From assembly GCA_009760885.1 (NCBI GenBank), contig CM019707.1:30813687-30877686 (forward strand): a stretch of 64,000 nt of DNA, read 5' to 3'. The stretch comes from Achatina immaculata. Taxonomy: Eukaryota; Mollusca; Gastropoda; Stylommatophora; Achatinidae. The translations under genes were made by a program, and so were the position numbers. The notes below the pieces were generated by a model. That model made no database searches, was not told the DNA's origin, and saw only the letters and a list, made by a program, of their open reading frames with translations. Positions 32,250 to 44,300 of this stretch are shown piece by piece; position 1 is the first letter of the stretch, and each line of letters starts with the position of its first letter.

Positions 32250-32555
32250 TCCATGCTACAAGAATTTAATATTGAAGAAGGCTGGCTAGTAAAGAGGATT
32301 AAAGAGAGAAAACTTAAATATTATGGACACATTAAACGTCATGATAATCTACAGAAGACCATCTTGGAAGGGTACATAATGGGAAAAAGAAAGAGAGGAA
32401 GACCAAGGCGAAGATGGCTGCAAGACATCACTGATGATCTGCAAATGGATGCATCAGCAGTAGGCCGTCTTGCTCACAACCGAGAGGCCTACAGGAGTGT
32501 TTATTAGGGAGGCAAAGTTCCACAAGGGACATGCAAATTAATAAATGAATGAATG
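32250..32555 (+). mobile_element. Non-LTR retrotransposon 3' end (family 3), best copy
   Basis: An open 90-codon frame encodes MLQEFNIEEGWLVKRIKERK, LKYYGHIKRHDNLQKTILEG, YIMGKRKRGRPRRRWLQDIT and DDLQMDASAVGRLAHNREAY, then the shared tail KFHKGHAN in the next frame. It is the reference for the copies at 4,190, 10,955, 12,205 and 49,265. The endonuclease and RT core are missing, so it is 5'-truncated. Confidence 0.87.
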
Positions 32556-34540
32556 GAAACAGTTTCGAAATTGTATTAAAAACAAAAAATAAATAAATGG
32601 TCAAACAAAAAATAAACAACACAACAATGGAAACATTTAAAAAACACATTTCCATATGTTGAAACACCGATACAATATTTATATCATATGCAAATAAAAA
32701 ATATATATGTACAAGTATATTGAAACACTACCACCACATGCTGAATCTTGGAACAACTATACTACTAGAATAAATAGTGCAAAATCAACATAATCCACAG
32801 AAACAGAATACAAGCTGGCAAAATACTAGCAAAGAAAACAGCAAAAAAAAAAAAAACAGCTAAAAGCTTGTTCTGCTCTTGAAAAAGAAGGGTGCAAAAA
32901 ATGAAGCATAATTTACCTTTTTTTTCTTTCTTAATTCTGACATTGTCCGATTCTGGTTTTAATCTTTCACATTTTATAGACTGATTATTAATTAAAATCA
33001 TTATTAAAACTTGGGGAAAAAAAATAGTTATCACAGTAGAAGAACATATATAAAGCATATTTATAATGTGATGTCATTATGTACTTTTTGTGATGAATGA
33101 ATTACAAATGAAAGAAAGATCCAAATATATTCTGCCTAGTTAAGGATACACAAATTTAGAAAAGAGCTAAAGAAAGCTTTTTTTTTTTTCTTTTAAATGT
33201 GATAATCCTTCTCACACATAAAAATCTGGGAAACACTTGACCAGTAATATCAGTTGTGATCTATAGCAAGATCTATAGCAACCTGTGACACTCCATTACC
33301 ATAATGACATGCCAGAAATATATACCTATTTTTAAACAGCGTAAAATATAACGACATTTTAATTAAGCCATTCTGTGTAAATAACATTTCAGTTTAGTTA
33401 AGTTACCAAAAAAGATAATCATTTGACAAAGTGTGAAACAAAATTGACTTGAAAAAAAAAAAGTACATCTAAAAAAAAAAAAAAAAACCAGACATTCTTT
33501 TGCCTAATTCTGAAAATCTCAAACACATTTGCTGGACCAAAAATAGTTATCACTGTCACAGTCATCTTATTTTAATTAAAGACAGTTTTCAGTCTAATGA
33601 GATGTAAATCAGTCTTTGCATATGGAAAGCAGCTGTCGAAAATGAAAATCTGCCTCCAGATATGTAAATCTCCATTTGTATATGTAAATCTGATGTTACC
33701 AGCTAATAAAGGTTTTACAGATATAATAATGAACCTGCAGAACATCTCAAGAGTAATAGCAAATCAAATATAGACACTGTATACTCCAAACGTTGATCAG
33801 GATGTTTGCAACTCAAATCACTGTTTGATAGTTTTAAGCATTTTAAACTGTCAGCGACTTGTCTAATTCGTATTATAAAGATTTTCAGGGGGGCAAACCA
33901 AGCCCAAAATTTCAACCCTGTATAAAGTTCTGAATCAGTTCAGTAGTACGTTAACTTTTAAAAAGGTTCGCATAAAATTTTGTGTACAAAGATGGTTAGA
34001 AATCACTGACTCTGTATGCATGTTACAGATTCTGTGATTTGATTAAATGGATTCATAAAACTCTATTAAGTTCATGTTAACTCCATGACTGTTTACTTTG
34101 TACTTGTGCTATATCAAAGAACCCAGAAGTGAAGAAAGTAATGGAAATTATATCAATAGTTGACAGAACATGAATAGTGAAATTCTAAGAGAAAAAAGCT
34201 TCATTAAAAGCAAAAAAATGGTCTCTCCAATAGCCATCTGTTGCTTTATCTTGATGCTGTGTTGCAGCCAACCCATTAACTTCTGTCTTCTTCTATTCTT
34301 CATCATTCAGTCAGACACTGACATCAGTCTCTCCCACAAATGTGGCAATTCATCTCCACTATTCATCATCATTATACAGCTTCTTCTATAGAGAGCTGAA
34401 ACCCTGGCTGGTGCTGTGGTCTTTGTGTTTCAGACCAAGACAGTGAGACAGGTCTAGTTTAGGCTTGCATATAATGGGCACTTCTAGGGTCTAGTTAAGG
34501 CTTGCATACACTAGACACTTCTGCGGTGCATGTTCCAGAC
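32556..34540. other. Filamin intron L-K, nothing recognised
   Basis: About 2 kb of AT-rich sequence with A/T homopolymers and a 'tatgtaaatct' repeat at ~33,605-33,700. No splice-compatible exon of filamin type was found on the minus strand. Confidence 0.4.
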
Positions 34541-34701
34541 CAGTGGTTCCCAAACTTCTTTGCTTCCCTGGAACATATTCATAGTGCCCCTCTCCTCAGG
34601 CCAGACTTTGTTTGCTCAGCTGGTTCTGATGCTCTCTGCTTCTCTCTTCTCCCTCACCATACCCCCTAGATCTTCCCACTATCCACAGGAGGACACCACT
34701 G
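34541..34701. mobile_element. hAT-like MITE, short copy
   Basis: It begins CAGTGGTTCCCAAACTTCTT, the classic left terminus of hAT non-autonomous elements. It shares 'cagctggttctgatgctctc' and 'ctagatcttcccactatcca' with the right part of the copy at 28,926-29,422. The right terminus (ACACCACTG) is truncated or eroded. Confidence 0.65.
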
Positions 34702-34794
34702 TTTTAGATGTTATACACCACTCCTGAATGAGTATTTATTTACAGTAGGATAACTCATCTGCTGCCATGTAATACAGTTTAACAAAACATCAAG

Positions 34795-36117
34795 AGTCAT
34801 CATCATCATCAGGTGCTGTGCCGACTGGCGTTGGCTATTATGCTTCTCCAGAGTACACGATCCTTCATGCAGGCCATCAGCTCAGTTGGTGATCTCTCAC
34901 ACCATCCCGTCAGACTGTCCAATATCATTTCTCTTGGTCTTCCTTTTGATCTTCTTCCCTCTATTTTTCCTGTTATAATATTTTCTCATTGTGTTTTCTA
35001 TGAAAGTACATTCTCTCTCTCTCTCTTTTTTTTTTTTTTTTGACAAGATTTTTTGTCTCTCCAGCTCTTCTCATACATTCTTCATTAGCTATTTTTGCTG
35101 TCCAGGGAATTCTCAACATTCTTCTAATAAACCACACTTCTACTGCAAACCACATTTCTGCTGCTTCCAATGATTTTTGTGCAGACCTGGCTATTGTCCA
35201 TTATTTACTTCCATATAATAAGACAGGTTCAATATAGCATTTTCTAACATTCACTGATAAGGATGTGTTGCATAATGTGTTTCTCATTCTCTGAAATGCA
35301 GTCTTTGCTTGGTCTATTCTGTTCCTAATTTCTGTTCTGCATTTCCCATCTGAAGTTATTACTGCTCCAAGGTATTTAAATTTCTGCAACTGCTTTAGAA
35401 TAGTTCTATTTAATTTTATATAGCATTTTGGTGGATTCTGCTTCTTAGATATAACCACAGTCTCTGTCTTTTTGATGTTCAAAGTAAGGCCTTTCTGTTC
35501 ACTTTCTTTGGTGACTTTGTCCAAGAGATTTTGCAGGTCTTGTTGGTTCTCAGCTATCAGTACTGTGTCATCAGCATACCAAAGGTTGTTAATATTGTAT
35601 CCTCCAATTTTTTAACCTGGTTCTGTGATTATCATTCTTAGAATATTCTCGCTGTACAGAGAAAAAAGGTCTGGAGATAGTACACATCCTTATTTTATAG
35701 GCTGATATTTTCCAGTTTTATTTTCTACTGCTTCTTGGACAGTATAGATGTTTTACAATCCTCAGGTCTTTGTTGTCTATATTGATGTCTTCAAGCATTT
35801 TAATAATCTCATTATGTTTCACATATTTGTAGAATGTCTGGAATAGAGTGAAAGATGTATGATAAAGGCCAGAATGTCAGACGGGCCTGCGTGCCCAATT
35901 CTTAACCCTTTTGAAATAAAGATCAATCAATCAATCAATCAATCACCTTGTTGAATACCTTGGTGTAATCAATGAAGCATAAGTAGAGATCTTTCTGTAC
36001 TTCTAAAGCACTTAGTGTTCGCAAAGCATAAATGGCATTGTGTGTTCCCTTTCCTTCAAAATATCCGAACTGTTCATCTGTTATTTCCATTTTTATCTTT
36101 TTCCTTTTTCTTCTCAT
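34795..36117 (-). mobile_element. Non-LTR retrotransposon, RT to 3' end (family 2), interrupted
   Basis: Minus-strand fragments in order are ITDEQFGYFEGKGTHNAIYA, DLYLCFIDYTKVFNKV, then beyond an inserted element DINIDNKDLRIVKHLY, KESEQKGLTLNIKKTETVV, KFKYLGAVITSDGKCRTEIR, AEVWFIRRMLRIPW and NEECMRRAGETKNLVKK, then the tail shared with 17,830-18,570. The RT palm motif F(I)DY.KVF is visible. The AATC-tailed element at 35,825-35,944 splits the domain, so the insertion happened after this copy landed. Confidence 0.87.
35825..35944 (+). mobile_element. (AATC)n-tailed retroelement 3' end, copy 2 (nested)
   Basis: It includes the longer left part 'catatttgtagaatgtctgg' and 'aatagagtgaaagatgtatg' also present at 61,645, then 'gggcctgcgtgcccaattct' and five AATC units. 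It is nested in the family-2 RT fragment. Confidence 0.82.
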
Positions 36118-37320
36118 AATAATTCTCAGAATTACCAGGATAGTATAAGAAAAAAATCTGATGTGCCATTTTTAGAGAACAACTGTATCTATGCTCTCCA
36201 ACATGAAAGAAAAAATCCACAGGTAACACAATTTTTCCCTGATATGCATTGTATCAGATCTAATTATATACTAATTAACACTAATTACACTATAATTATA
36301 CTAATTACTAATTATAAGCTATAATTAACACTATTTACACTATAATTACACTACATGATAGGCCGTGATGCTCAATTATTTAAAAAAAAACTAAAATAAT
36401 GTATATATGAGTAGTACATTTGTAATGAACTGGATTTTTCTAGCAAATGCATTGCTACTTCCAGTGAGCCTAAGGCTAAAATATTTCCATGAATCTTGTG
36501 TCCCTGAAAATCAAGAATAAGTGAACGCAAGACATGGCATAGAAAAGTACTTTGTCAAAGCTGTCAGGATATTATGACCAAAAAAAATGTGTAACATTAA
36601 TGTATAGAACAATGCCATGATCATTACCTTGACTGAAACAGTTTGCTAATTTTAAAGTTTTTATAACTTTAAGAACATGGACTTTGTTACATTTTGCCAT
36701 TGTAAGGTTACAGATTCTGTGATTTGATCAAATCACTCTACAGAAAAAGTTTGTTGTGTCTGATTTAGGGCAAAAATAATTTGTCATCAAATTTCATACT
36801 TTTGGAAGTAGTTCTTGATGTCAAAATAATGAAATCTGCCAAATTCATGATTTATCGCTTATAAAAGTGATAATTATTAAATTCACCACAAAATTAGATA
36901 TATATATATATAGCATATTATGTCAAACTACCCTTTTCTTTTTGGCCAGAAAGGATTTAAATGAAAAAAAAAAAGAGAATCAGTTAATAAAAGGATATGT
37001 TACGTCAAAAAAATTACTAGATGTAATGTAATATGTGAATATGATACTTCATTTGATGATCTAATATATCTCTTTCCGGATTTTCTTGTGATAAGATTAA
37101 ATCAGATGACAACCTGGAGAATAGAATGGTGGATACAGAAGAGCGGAAGTGTATAACTGAAGAAAAGAAAAACAGAAAAATTAGAAAAACAAAGAGAGAA
37201 CAAGAAAAAGATGGAGAATAAATGGCTGAAAAAAGAAGAAAGAGTAGAGAAAAGATGGAGGTTGAAGAGTGCAAACAAGGGCTTCATCCATGCAGAATTC
37301 CTAGACTGTATATGTGTATT
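36118..37320. other. Filamin intron L-K, AT-rich, nothing recognised
   Basis: It contains a tandem 'acactaattacactataatt'-like AT array at 36,250-36,355 and a short (TA)n at ~36,898. No gene evidence. A possible 60-bp relic of a family-1 tail (GATGAGATTGAAAAACTCGT) lies at ~37,328-37,380. Confidence 0.45.
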
Positions 37321-37439
37321 GTTAAGTGATGAGATTGAAAAACTCGTCAAAGACAGGAAATCTTGGCGAACTACCATGATTGTCTGTGGTCACCTTGGCT
37401 ACTTTTGTCATGTGATTATCATAAAGTAGATACACAGAT

Positions 37440-38375
37440 CTTACTTACATCCTTCCCGTGCCGCTAACATCCCAAAGGGCTCACATGGTAATTCACAAAG
37501 ATTTCCTGTCTTCGGTGAGCTTTTCAATCTCTTCAAGGGATTTTATGCCTACTAATTTGGCATCTCTTAACAATGTCGTTTAGAGATTCACGTGGTCAAC
37601 CTTTTTTTAATTCAGCCTGTTGTGTTCCACTTGATGGCTTCTTTTGGTATTCTCTGACTGTTTCTTCTCATCACATGACATGCATATGTCCATCTTCTCT
37701 TTCAGATCACCTATGAGACATTTTGTTGCTTGCTCATCTGTCTTATCTCTGCATTGTTCTTGAATTTGTTCCACTTTATACTGAGTATTTTCCTTAGGTA
37801 TTCATTTTTGAAAGAGTCTAATTTTTTGTCTATTTCTTTAGTTGTTTTCCAGCTTTCACATGCATAAATGAGGGTGGATATTACATTTGAATTGAATAAT
37901 CTTAACTTGGTTTTTGTGCTTATAACTTTTGAATGCCATATGTTCTCAAGATTCTTGAAGGTCAATGCTGCTTTGGCAATTCTAATTCTAACTTCCTTTC
38001 TGGTGTCTCCATTCTGGTCTATGTAGCTGCCGAGATATGCAGAATGGTTTACTTCTTCAACAGCTGTTCCTTCTACGCATATTTGTCCTTCATGGTTAAT
38101 GAGAAGTTTCATTGTTTTTATTTTATCTTTGCTAATTTCAAGTCCTGTTTTACTATCCATTGAAGACAGGGTATCTGTTTTAACTTGCACTGATTTCACG
38201 TTGTCACTGATAAGAGTTATATCACCTGCAAAATCAAGATCTTCCAACTGGGTCTCATGTATGCAATCAATGCCCATTTTATTTGTGCAGCATTTTTTTC
38301 ATTATGAAGCCTATGGCAATTCCAAAAAAGCAAGGGAGATAATATACATCCTTGTTTCAATAAGGAACCATTCAT
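37440..38375 (-). mobile_element. RTE-like retrotransposon 3' region (family 1)
   Basis: A 188-codon uninterrupted minus-strand frame (37,711-38,277) encodes TQLEDLDFAGDITLISDNVK, INHEGQICVEGTAVEEVNHS, AYLGSYIDQNGDTRKEVRIR and YACESWKTTKEIDKKLDSFK. It is followed by the basic C-terminus and a 3' tail in shifted frames. The catalytic FADD box reads FAGD here, so it is inactive. It is the longest intact frame of the family in this window. Confidence 0.88.
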
Positions 38376-38628
38376 TCATTCCTTTAAAGATTCTTAATTA
38401 ACTATTTATGTAAGTTATAACTATAAACATGTGAAATAATTATTTTAAAAAGTAGTTAAGATGCATAACAAGTTACATAAAGTAAATGATTTGATTATAA
38501 GATGCATAACAAGTTACATAAAGTAAAGGATTTGATTAAGACATTTCTCTTAATGTCTTTGTATAAGAGAGACGACATAGTTCCCTATGACCCTTCACTA
38601 GCTGGCCATCAGCAAGCAATGACAATAC

Positions 38629-38775
38629 CTTTCAAGATCACATCCAAATCATCATCGACTAATCTCTGGCCATTTGAATGAACATACGCTGAGGTTTTTT
38701 TGTGGCATGGTATTCTTTCTTTGGCCTTCAGCCTGATGGCATTGCGGTCAATGACGTTGATGGTCCAGGGGCTCC
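38629..38775 (-). CDS. FLN: Filamin exon L (147 nt): end of X1, start of Y1
   Basis: The acceptor is ctgtcttatcag, the donor TTGAAAG|gtattg; phase 1. It encodes GSPWTINVIDRNAIRLKAKE, then RIPCHKKTSAYVHSNGQRLV and DDDLDVILK. GSPW closes X1; the rest opens a Y repeat without the canonical A strand, as in exons H and D. The donor GTATTG is weaker than most in the gene. It lies between two antisense retrotransposon fragments. Confidence 0.95.
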
Positions 38776-38863
38776 CTGATAAGACAGAACAAATGAAAAA
38801 AAATATGTACAAGATATATACAAATGTATACAAAAGTGTTCTTGCTGGTGGTGGTTTTTTTGT

Positions 38864-39010
38864 TTCTTCTCATCACATGACATACATATGTCCATCTTCT
38901 TTTTCTGATTACCCACAAAATATTTTGTTGCTTGCTCATCTGTCTTATCTCTGTATCAATATACCCATATTGTTCTTGAATTCGTTCCACTTTATACTGA
39001 GGATTTTGCC
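38864..39010 (-). mobile_element. RTE-like retrotransposon fragment (family 1), internal
   Basis: It encodes RIQEQYGYIDTEIRQMSKQQ and RKRRWTYVCHVMRRNKK on the minus strand, both family-1 motifs. It is truncated at both ends ~90 bp upstream of exon L's acceptor. Confidence 0.78.
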
Positions 39011-39315
39011 TGTCAAGTTTTTCTCTGCTTGTTCTGTGGTTTATTAGCCTCTGAGACTTGCTGACATTAAAATATCTTTTGGATGTATCATTCTTTTAAA
39101 CCCTTTAACTACATGAAGTAAGACAGCAAGGGTACACTCAGGATATGTCCATAAATGCTCTTATCTGTTCTCTCAGCTGCTTCACCTGAAAACACTACTT
39201 CTATGCTAGGAACAAACTACATTAGCAACGATATATTCCCCATGTAACCCTATTCAATCCTGCGTCCTGCAGAAGGCACTGGCTCCTAGGATGAACACTG
39301 AAGAGTCAGAAATTA

Positions 39316-39862
39316 CAAAAGGCTGAAGGAGAACATACGGAATTGCTGAAAGAGAACATACAGAACTGTTGAAGGAGAACATACAGAACTGTTGAAGGAG
39401 AACATACAGAACAGCTGAAGGAGAACATATAAAACTGCTGAAGGAGAACATATGGAGCTGCTAAAAGAGAACATATGGAACTGCTGAAGGAGAACATACG
39501 GAACTGTTGAAGGAGAGCATACAGAACTGCTGAAGGAGAACATACAGAACTGCTGAAGGAGAACATATGGAACTGTTGAAAGAGAACATATGGAACTGCT
39601 GAAGGAGAACATACAGAACTGCTGAAGGAGAACATACAGAACTGCTGAAGGAGAACATATGGAACTGTTGAAAGAGAACATATGGAACTGCTGAAAGAGA
39701 ACATATGGAATTGCTGAAGTAGAACATATGGAATTGCTGAAGGAGAACATATGGAACTGTTGAAAGAGAACATATGGAAATGTTGAAAGAGACCATATGG
39801 AATTGCTGAAGGAGAACATACGGAATTGGTGAAGGAGAACATATGGAACAACTAAAGGAGAA
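39316..39862. repeat. 23-bp minisatellite, ~24 copies
   Basis: The unit is GAACTGCTGAAGGAGAACAT plus ACA or ATG. The 23-bp period is not a multiple of three, and the unit has no stop on the minus strand in any frame. All three minus frames are therefore open for 149-191 codons, repeating every 23 residues (e.g. SVCSPSAV). These are artefacts, not proteins. Confidence 0.97.
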
Positions 39863-40454
39863 TTTACTGAGCTCCAATAAAGGACCACAACAGCTTTGGA
39901 TCTTCTGCATATTCTAACATCATATCAGGAAACTTCCTACAGTTGCTTCTACGACATTTACTGAAGCAGACACTCTATTCTTAATCCAGGTTGCAGACAC
40001 AAACAGCTCAGTTAGAATAGGAAAAAAATTAAGAATAAATTTTTGTTTTGACGGTGAACAAACTAGTACAAAAGGCTACTTGACTTCAGCCTGAAATGGA
40101 AACAAAACAAAACATATAAAGGGAATCACCAAATGAGAGGCACTTCAAATAATAAAAACATAACAAAATCTCCAGCAAATAAAACATGAGGAAAAAAAAA
40201 AGTGAAAAAGAAAGAGAGAAAACTAGTAACAATATAAATAATGAACAATTTGCATAAAAAAATATAAGTGCTGAAATTTAAAAAAAAAAAAAAATAGAAA
40301 ATAAAAATAAGTTACTGCACATGAAAAGATACTGCTTTTGTCTGACGTACTATGCATGGATAACTTTTTCCCATATCTTCCTCTTGTTTCTAGATATCAT
40401 CCTGTATATAATCTGGAGACTAGCAGGTTGCCATGCTATATTTCTTTTATGTAG
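39863..40454. other. Filamin intron M-L, nothing recognised
   Basis: AT-rich with several A-runs; no gene evidence. Confidence 0.4.
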
Positions 40455-40713
40455 TAAAAAAAGGTAACCCTGTCATGCCTTAGAGGCACATAAGGATATG
40501 GTGTTAGTGCCCATATTTTCCTTGGCCTGTCAGCACACTAGAGGGTGATATGGTCAGTATCACGCCTGGCTGCCTTTCCTTCCCCCAACTCCAGAAGAAG
40601 TCGGGTACCAATTTCTACAGCTGGGTGACTGGGGTGCTGCCGGCTGGATTCGAACCCCCGACCTTCGCCATGAGAGATCAGTGCACTAACCACTTCGCCA
40701 CTCAGACACCCAT
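40455..40713 (-). mobile_element. tRNA-derived SINE (family S1), complete
   Basis: Minus strand: the head GGGTGTCTGAGTGGCGAAGT includes an A-box TGGCGAAGTGG, and the B-box GGTTCGAATCC follows ~35 bp later. The body is 'gtcacccagctgtagaaatt', 'ggaaggaaaggcagccaggc' and 'gtgatactgaccatatcacc', and the 3' end 'tgcctctaaggcatgacagg'. The intact boxes are those of a tRNA promoter. Best copy of S1 here. Confidence 0.9.
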
Positions 40714-41392
40714 TTCTTTTATGTAATATCACTTTTTTTTTCAATTCACCCATATCTGAGCCATTAAACTTCATATTTGGCTACTTCTAGTCCATTCTTC
40801 TTCTTCTTCATCCTCTATTGCTATTGCTTATCTGCCTGGAAATGTGAACTATTGTCAACATAGCGAAAGTGTTTAAGCACAGGATATTTAGTGGGAAGTA
40901 CGACTAGATTACAACGTCTTGAAGACTTAAGAGTGGATCAAAGAAGTAAGCATCTTGGCAAGATGTTACTATCATGGGAACCACACTGAACCATACCCCA
41001 TTAATCAGGCTGTATGAACACTTCATACAGGGCATTATTTGCCTGCATACTCATATGCAACACTATCTATCCACTGTTTATCCAAGAAACATTGGTTGTC
41101 ATACTTTCCCACAATTCTCTGCTCTGGGTGTTAACTATGAGCTGAACTGATGTTCCTTCTCCATGCCACTACGCCATTCCATATCTTCTCTCTTTGTCCA
41201 CCTCAGTCTCTTTTACCCTCTATCATCCCTGTCGTTATAAAAAAATTCCAATCAGCCTGCTTTCATGACATTAGATTGTCTCTTCCCGAATTGTATTATT
41301 GCTTGTCTCTCTTTTTTTCTGCCTCTTTCAGGAATTCTTCTTAAGACACTAATAATTTAAAAGAAAATAATGTTGTATGCATGCAGGCTCAC
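40714..41392. other. Filamin intron M-L, nothing recognised
   Basis: Unique sequence with a CTT run near 40,798-40,812; no coding evidence. Confidence 0.4.
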
Positions 41393-41560
41393 CTATAATT
41401 GGGGTATCATTGAAAGAAATCTCCACAACATGTGGTCGAACGCTCTCTGGAATGAATGATGCTGTGAAACGATGGTTGCCTTTGTTATGCACACTACATG
41501 GCACTCGACCTTCATTCACACGAATTTCTATGTTTCCAGAGCCAGCCTTTGAAGCATCAA
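41393..41560 (-). CDS. FLN: Filamin exon M (168 nt): core of Ig repeat X1
   Basis: The acceptor is tttttgtcacag, the donor TTATAG|gtgagc; phase 1. It encodes DASKAGSGNIEIRVNEGRVP, then CSVHNKGNHRFTASFIPES and VVEISFNDTPIIG. The DASKAGSG opening is diagnostic of filamin repeats. It completes Ile with exon N's last A (CFN-I-DASKAG) and continues into exon L as PIIG-SPW. The same length as exon I. Confidence 0.97.
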
Positions 41561-41944
41561 CTGTGACAAAAACACAGAAATTTGTCACTGAAAGCTTAAC
41601 AAATTATGAAATTAGATAAGCTGAAATTTACCATCAAAATTTTAATGTAATGAAATTAGATTACTAGAAACTTGTCATGTAATGGACAAAATGATTTTAA
41701 ATGAAGCATTATTTGAAATAAGAAAGGCAGGACATTTGCATCAAACAAAGCTGATGATAAAGTAATGGTTTCTAGCCTTCTTTGGGTCCTGACCTCTTAA
41801 AGTCACTCACAATTTGGCATAACTTTCCAACATTTTCCAGTCACTTGTAGCTAAAAATTGCTATTAAATCCTTGATGAGACTGAGAGTAGGGCCTCATGT
41901 GAGAAAAACCGTCAGCCCTATGTGACACATGACAGAACAGAATG

Positions 41945-43900
41945 GATCTTACATCTTACATCCTTAACATGCCAATAAACATCACATAGGGTTTACATGG
42001 TAGTTCACCAAGTTTTCCTGTTTTTGGCAAGGTTTTCAACCTCATCAATGGATTTTATGCCTACTAATTTGAACTCTCTTAACAATGTCCTCTTTAGAGT
42101 TTCACGAGGTCAAACTCTTTTTCTTCAGCCTGTTGTGTTCCACTTGACAGCTTGTTTTGAGATTCTCTGACTGTTTCTTCTCATCACATGACCGATATAT
42201 GTCCATTTCCTTTTTCTGACCACCAATGAGACAGGTTGTTGTTCGCTCATGTGCCTTATCTCTGCGTTGTTCTTGAATCTGTTCCACTTTAAACCCAGAA
42301 TTTTCCTAAGACATTTGTTTTCAAAAGAGTCTAATTTGTTGTTTATTACTTTAGTTTTCCAGCTTTTATATGCATAAATAAGGGTGGATATTACATTTGA
42401 ATTTAATAATCTTAGCTTGGTTTTTGTGCTTATAACTTATGTGCGCCATATGTTCTTAGGATTCTTGAGGTCAATGGTGCTTTAGCAATTCTAATTCTAA
42501 CTTCTTTTCTGGTGTCATCATCCTGGTCGATGTAGCTGCTGAAGTATGTAAATTGGTTTACTTCTTCAACAGCTGTTCCTTCTATATATATATTTTTCCT
42601 TCATGATTAATGGGAAGTTTCATTATTTTTGTTTTATCCTTGTTAATTTCAAGTCCTATTTTGCTAGCCAGTGAGGACAGGATATCTGTTTTTCTTGTAT
42701 GGAATTCACAATGTCACTGATAAGAGTTATATCATCTGCAAAATCAAGATCTTCCAGTTGGGTCCCATGTACCTAATCATTACCTGTGCAACATTTTTTC
42801 ATTATAAAGTCTATGGCAATTCCAAAAAGTAAGGGAGATAATATACATCCTTGTTTCACATCTGTTTCAATCTGGAACCATTTACTCATCCCTTCTTCTG
42901 TGTTGACTGCACAAACATATCCGTTGTAGAGATCCTTAATGATGTTGACAATTTTAGATGGTATTTCATATAGTCTTAAAATTCTCCACAATGAATCTCT
43001 GTGTATGCTATCAAATGCCTTTTTAAAGCTCAGGATTAAAGGCTTTTGCTTTTCAATATGCTCTTCAAGTATTATTCTTAGAGTAAAGATCTAGTCGAGA
43101 CAGCTTCTCCTTTTTCAAAATCCTGCTTGTTCTTCTCTCATTGCAGTATCCACTACAGCTTTAAAGTCTATTCAGAATGACTTTGCAAAATACTTTTGAC
43201 ACAACTAATAGTAAGGTTACTCCTCTCCAATTATTGCAGTCACTAAGGTTGCCTTTTTTTTTTTTTGTTTGGTATTTTAACGATTCCTTTTTTTTTAAAT
43301 TTAGAAGAGACTTTTTCCTCTTTCCAAGCATTATTAAACATTCTCTGTAGTTGGCTCAAGTTGTCACTGTTAATAGCTTTTAACATTTCTTCTGTTATTT
43401 CATCTTCACCTGCAGCTTTGTTTTTTGCCATTAGGTTCACTGCTGTTTCAGTTTCGTTCAATGTAATTTTGTCTAGGTTGACACTTAGTTGAGGGACTGG
43501 TAAGTCGGTTTCAAGGTTTATCAATTCTTTTTAGGTGTGGTCGATTATGTATTTCTTGGAAATGTTCTGCCCATCTTTGTTTTTGGTCTTTACTTGATGT
43601 ATATGGTGCCAGTTTTGCTAAAGATTGGTCTTTCTTTGGATGTAATAGTACCCTATTTTATATGTTATATAGAGTTTTGTTGTCTCCTGTTTTTGCTGCT
43701 TTCTCTACTTATTTCACCATATTGTCCATGTATTCTCTTTTGTCTCTTCTAGCTGAACTTTTTACTTTCTTGTCTATTTCTTTGTATGTTGCTTCTGCCA
43801 AATCTTTTCCAAGATCTGTCTTTACATTCAACATGGCTAATCTGGATGCTTGTCTTTCATGTATGTATTTCCATGTGTTTTCTGGTATGTAAGATGTCGC
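41945..43900 (-). mobile_element. RTE-like non-LTR retrotransposon, linker-RT-3' end (family 1), longest copy
   Basis: This ~2-kb minus-strand copy carries, in order, TWKYIHERQASRLAMLNVKT, KKVKSSARRDKREYMDN, LMAKNKAAGEDEITEEMLKA, FNNAWKEEKVSSKFKKKGI, WRILRLYEIPSKIVNIIKD, FQIETDVKQGCILSPLLFGI, a decayed FADD region, and the C-terminus and 3' tail (41,945). It includes the endonuclease-RT linker and fingers regions missing from the other copies, but has no endonuclease and many frameshifts. Domain order and motifs are of the RTE type. Confidence 0.9.
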
Positions 43901-44127
43901 TAAAGCAAAAATTTTCATGCACATGTAATATTCTCCACAATCTATACTTGCTACAAGGACCCCTGCATGACACTTTAAGAATCTCAGGTTTGTAAGCAAT
44001 AAGCTTCTTTGAGTATACTGAAAACTATTATATATAAGAGAAATTAGTGCAGAAGTAGCACAGTTATAGCACATCAGCTTATCATGTGAAGTGAGTGGGT
44101 TACAAATTTGCTGTCAAGATCCAATCA

Positions 44128-44300
44128 TCTTACATCCTTCTCATGCCATTAAACATCGCATTGGGCTCAAAATTGTCGTTTTTTTTCTGTTTCCTGCTAG
44201 TTTTTCAACCTCATCAAGGGATCTTAAGCCCACAAAGTTTAGCCTTTCTCGACAATTTTCTCCTTTCCACCAGAGTCCTTCATGCTGGTATCTATGATGC
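44128..44300 (-). mobile_element. RTE-like retrotransposon 3' tail (family 1), second copy
   Basis: It encodes VGLRSLDEVEKLAGNRK and a degraded 'catgagaaggatgtaagatg' end. It lies just upstream of, and in the same orientation as, the longer copy; it is a separate insertion because it repeats the tail region. Confidence 0.75.

Noticed and set aside
31048..32254. Open frames of 370-398 codons on the minus strand and ~131 codons on the plus strand
   Set aside because: They are translations of a GA-rich purine tract: Ser/Leu/Phe repeats on one strand and Arg/Glu/Lys on the other, open in several frames at once, with no domain.
39254..39910. Three overlapping long minus-strand frames (up to 191 codons) with SVCSPSAV-type repeats
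   Set aside because: Products of the 23-bp minisatellite read in different phases.
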